NCBI GenBank assembly: GCA_022428185.1
Contig: JAKMCZ010000137.1
Location: 1 to 6,635 of the forward strand
Direction: 5' to 3'
Length of the DNA stretch: 6,635 nucleotides
Origin: Alphaproteobacteria bacterium
GTDB lineage: Bacteria > Pseudomonadota > Alphaproteobacteria > RS24
Position numbers and translations under genes: made by a program. Under the pieces are notes generated by a model. That model was not told where the DNA came from. It was given only the letters and a program-made list of their open reading frames with translations, and ran no database searches. The stretch's first letter is position 1. Each line of letters starts with the position of its first letter. Below, piece by piece: positions 6,079 to 6,635 of the stretch.

Positions 6079-6154
6079 TGGTGCCGGCACACGGACTTGA
6101 ACCGCGGACCCTCTGATTACAAATCAGATGCTCTACCAGCTGAGCTATAGGGGC
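6079..6154 (-). tRNA. tRNA-Thr (anticodon UGU)
   Basis: This is a 76-base gene including an encoded CCA. The D-arm is GCTC/GAGC with loop AGCTGGTA. The anticodon arm is TCTGA-TTTGTAA-TCAGA, giving anticodon TGT (threonine, ACA and other ACN codons). The variable loop is GGGTC, the T-arm is CGCGG-TTCAAGT-CCGTG with one G-U pair, and the discriminator is A. The acceptor stem is unusual: the 5' strand GCCCCTA faces 3' strand TGCCGGC, so pairs 1-72, 2-71, 3-70 and 7-66 are Watson-Crick and 6-67 is U-G, but 4-69 and 5-68 are C:C mismatches. G1-C72 and C2-G71, which matter for bacterial threonyl-tRNA synthetase, are kept. Everything else is canonical, so the identity is secure, but the mismatches leave it open whether the gene is fully functional, slightly decayed, or affected by a sequence error. 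Confidence 0.9.
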
Positions 6155-6164
6155 ACTGCGTGGC

Positions 6165-6193
6165 CAGATAGGACTTTACGGCGGCAGACGCAA
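6165..6193 (-). promoter_or_regulatory. Very weak candidate promoter for tRNA-Thr
   Basis: On the minus strand TTGCGT (6193-6188) and TATCTG (6170-6165) are 17 bases apart, and the second lies 10 bases before the tRNA 5' end, where a -10 box would be expected. Each hexamer matches consensus at only about three to four positions, so position is the main support. The 138 bases between gapR and the tRNA (6155-6292) hold no gene that I can see. Confidence 0.2.
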
Positions 6194-6292
6194 GAGGCTG
6201 GATTGAAAAATTTTCGATGAAACGCGCGCATTCTCTAGCGACTTTAGGATGCTTGAAATCACGCAGATCAGCGGGACACGGATGTTTGCGCT

Positions 6293-6580
6293 TCAACGCA
6301 TCCCCAGCGCCTCTTTATACATTTCAAGCACGGCTTCTTCCTCGGCGATATCGTCAGGTTCGCGCTTGCGCAATGTGATCAGCTTACGAATAACTTTGGT
6401 GTCATAACCGCGTCCTTTGGCCTCGGCCATTACCTCTTTTTGTTGATCGGCAATGTCCTTTTTCTCAGCCTCGAGACGCTCAAACCGCTCGATAAAGGCA
6501 CGCAGCTCATCTGCAGTGACCCGATACGTCGTATCCGAGGAAGAGGGGGCAGCGGGGCTCTGGTTAATTTGGTCATCCAT
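6293..6580 (-). CDS. gapR: GapR family nucleoid-associated protein (DUF2312)
   Basis: GapR, known from Caulobacter, is a small essential or near-essential DNA-binding protein of alphaproteobacteria that coats overtwisted, AT-rich DNA ahead of replication and transcription and stimulates type II topoisomerases. This copy has 95 residues, close to the 89 of the Caulobacter protein. After a polar, disordered N-terminus (about 1-20) comes the family helix VTADELRAFIERFERLEAEK (21-40), continuing through DIADQQKEVMAEAKGRGYD (42-60) as a likely coiled coil. The conserved KVIRKLITLRKREPDD segment (62-77) follows, and the C-terminal helix EEEAVLEMYKEALGM (80-94) ends the chain. The frame extends to an ATG at 6625, but I chose the ATG at 6580 because AAGGAG (6595-6590) lies 9 bases upstream and the family begins near here. 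Downstream on the same strand is the tRNA gene; no functional link is implied. Confidence 0.93.
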   Translation of the reverse strand: MDDQINQSPAAPSSSDTTYRVTADELRAFIERFERLEAEKKDIADQQKEVMAEAKGRGYDTKVIRKLITLRKREPDDIAEEEAVLEMYKEALGMR

Positions 6581-6611
6581 GACACATGTCTCCTTCGGGC
6601 GGATCAGCAAA

Positions 6612-6617
6612 ATTCTA
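6612..6617 (-). promoter_or_regulatory. Candidate -10 box for gapR
   Basis: TAGAAT on the minus strand matches TATAAT at 5 of 6 positions and lies about 30 bases before the gapR ATG, so a start near 6605 would give a leader of about 25 bases with AAGGAG. The matching -35 box, at 17 bases spacing, would fall at or beyond the right edge of the window and cannot be checked. Confidence 0.3.
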
Positions 6618-6635
6618 CAGCCCATGACCTAGCGC

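Noticed and set aside
6581..6625. N-terminal extension of gapR to the ATG at 6625
   Set aside because: AAGGAG lies inside this stretch at the right distance from ATG 6580, and the extra residues are not part of the GapR family.

Overview
The window looks like ordinary chromosomal DNA from an alphaproteobacterium. The best evidence is a GapR/DUF2312 gene at the right end, a family largely confined to that class. The base composition is moderate (around 50% GC by eye) and Shine-Dalgarno sites of the AGGAG type are frequent. I cannot name the genus from the sequence.

Left half (1-4194, all on the minus strand). Reading in the direction of transcription, a 256-residue regulator with two winged-helix segments comes first. 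It is followed by a candidate sigma70-like promoter and then a compact branched-chain-type (HAAT/LIV-I) ABC importer operon in the order livH, livM, livG, livF. LivH and LivM are the permeases, and LivG and LivF are the ATPases. livM-livG and livG-livF each overlap by 4 bases (ATGA), and livH-livM are 4 bases apart, so the four genes are very likely co-transcribed and translationally coupled. livF runs off the left edge. No periplasmic binding-protein gene is present in the window, so the substrate cannot be assigned.

Middle (4195-5530, plus strand). A 127-base divergent intergenic region carries inverted repeats. It leads to a two-gene unit encoding a small multi-pass membrane protein of unknown function and an exported 239-residue protein. 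The exported protein appears to be two tandem copies of a ferredoxin-like (dimeric alpha-beta barrel type) domain. A strong intrinsic terminator (13-bp perfect stem, six Ts) ends this unit.

Right end (5531-6635, minus strand). This holds a small single-domain cupin gene, a tRNA-Thr(UGU) gene whose acceptor stem contains two C:C mismatches, and gapR, which encodes the nucleoid-associated protein that binds overtwisted DNA.

I see no CRISPR array, insertion sequence, phage or defence system. Nothing here is clearly a new biological system. The items most worth a second look are the mismatched tRNA acceptor stem, the uncharacterised membrane protein/exported duplicated-domain pair, and the double winged-helix regulator beside an importer of unknown substrate.
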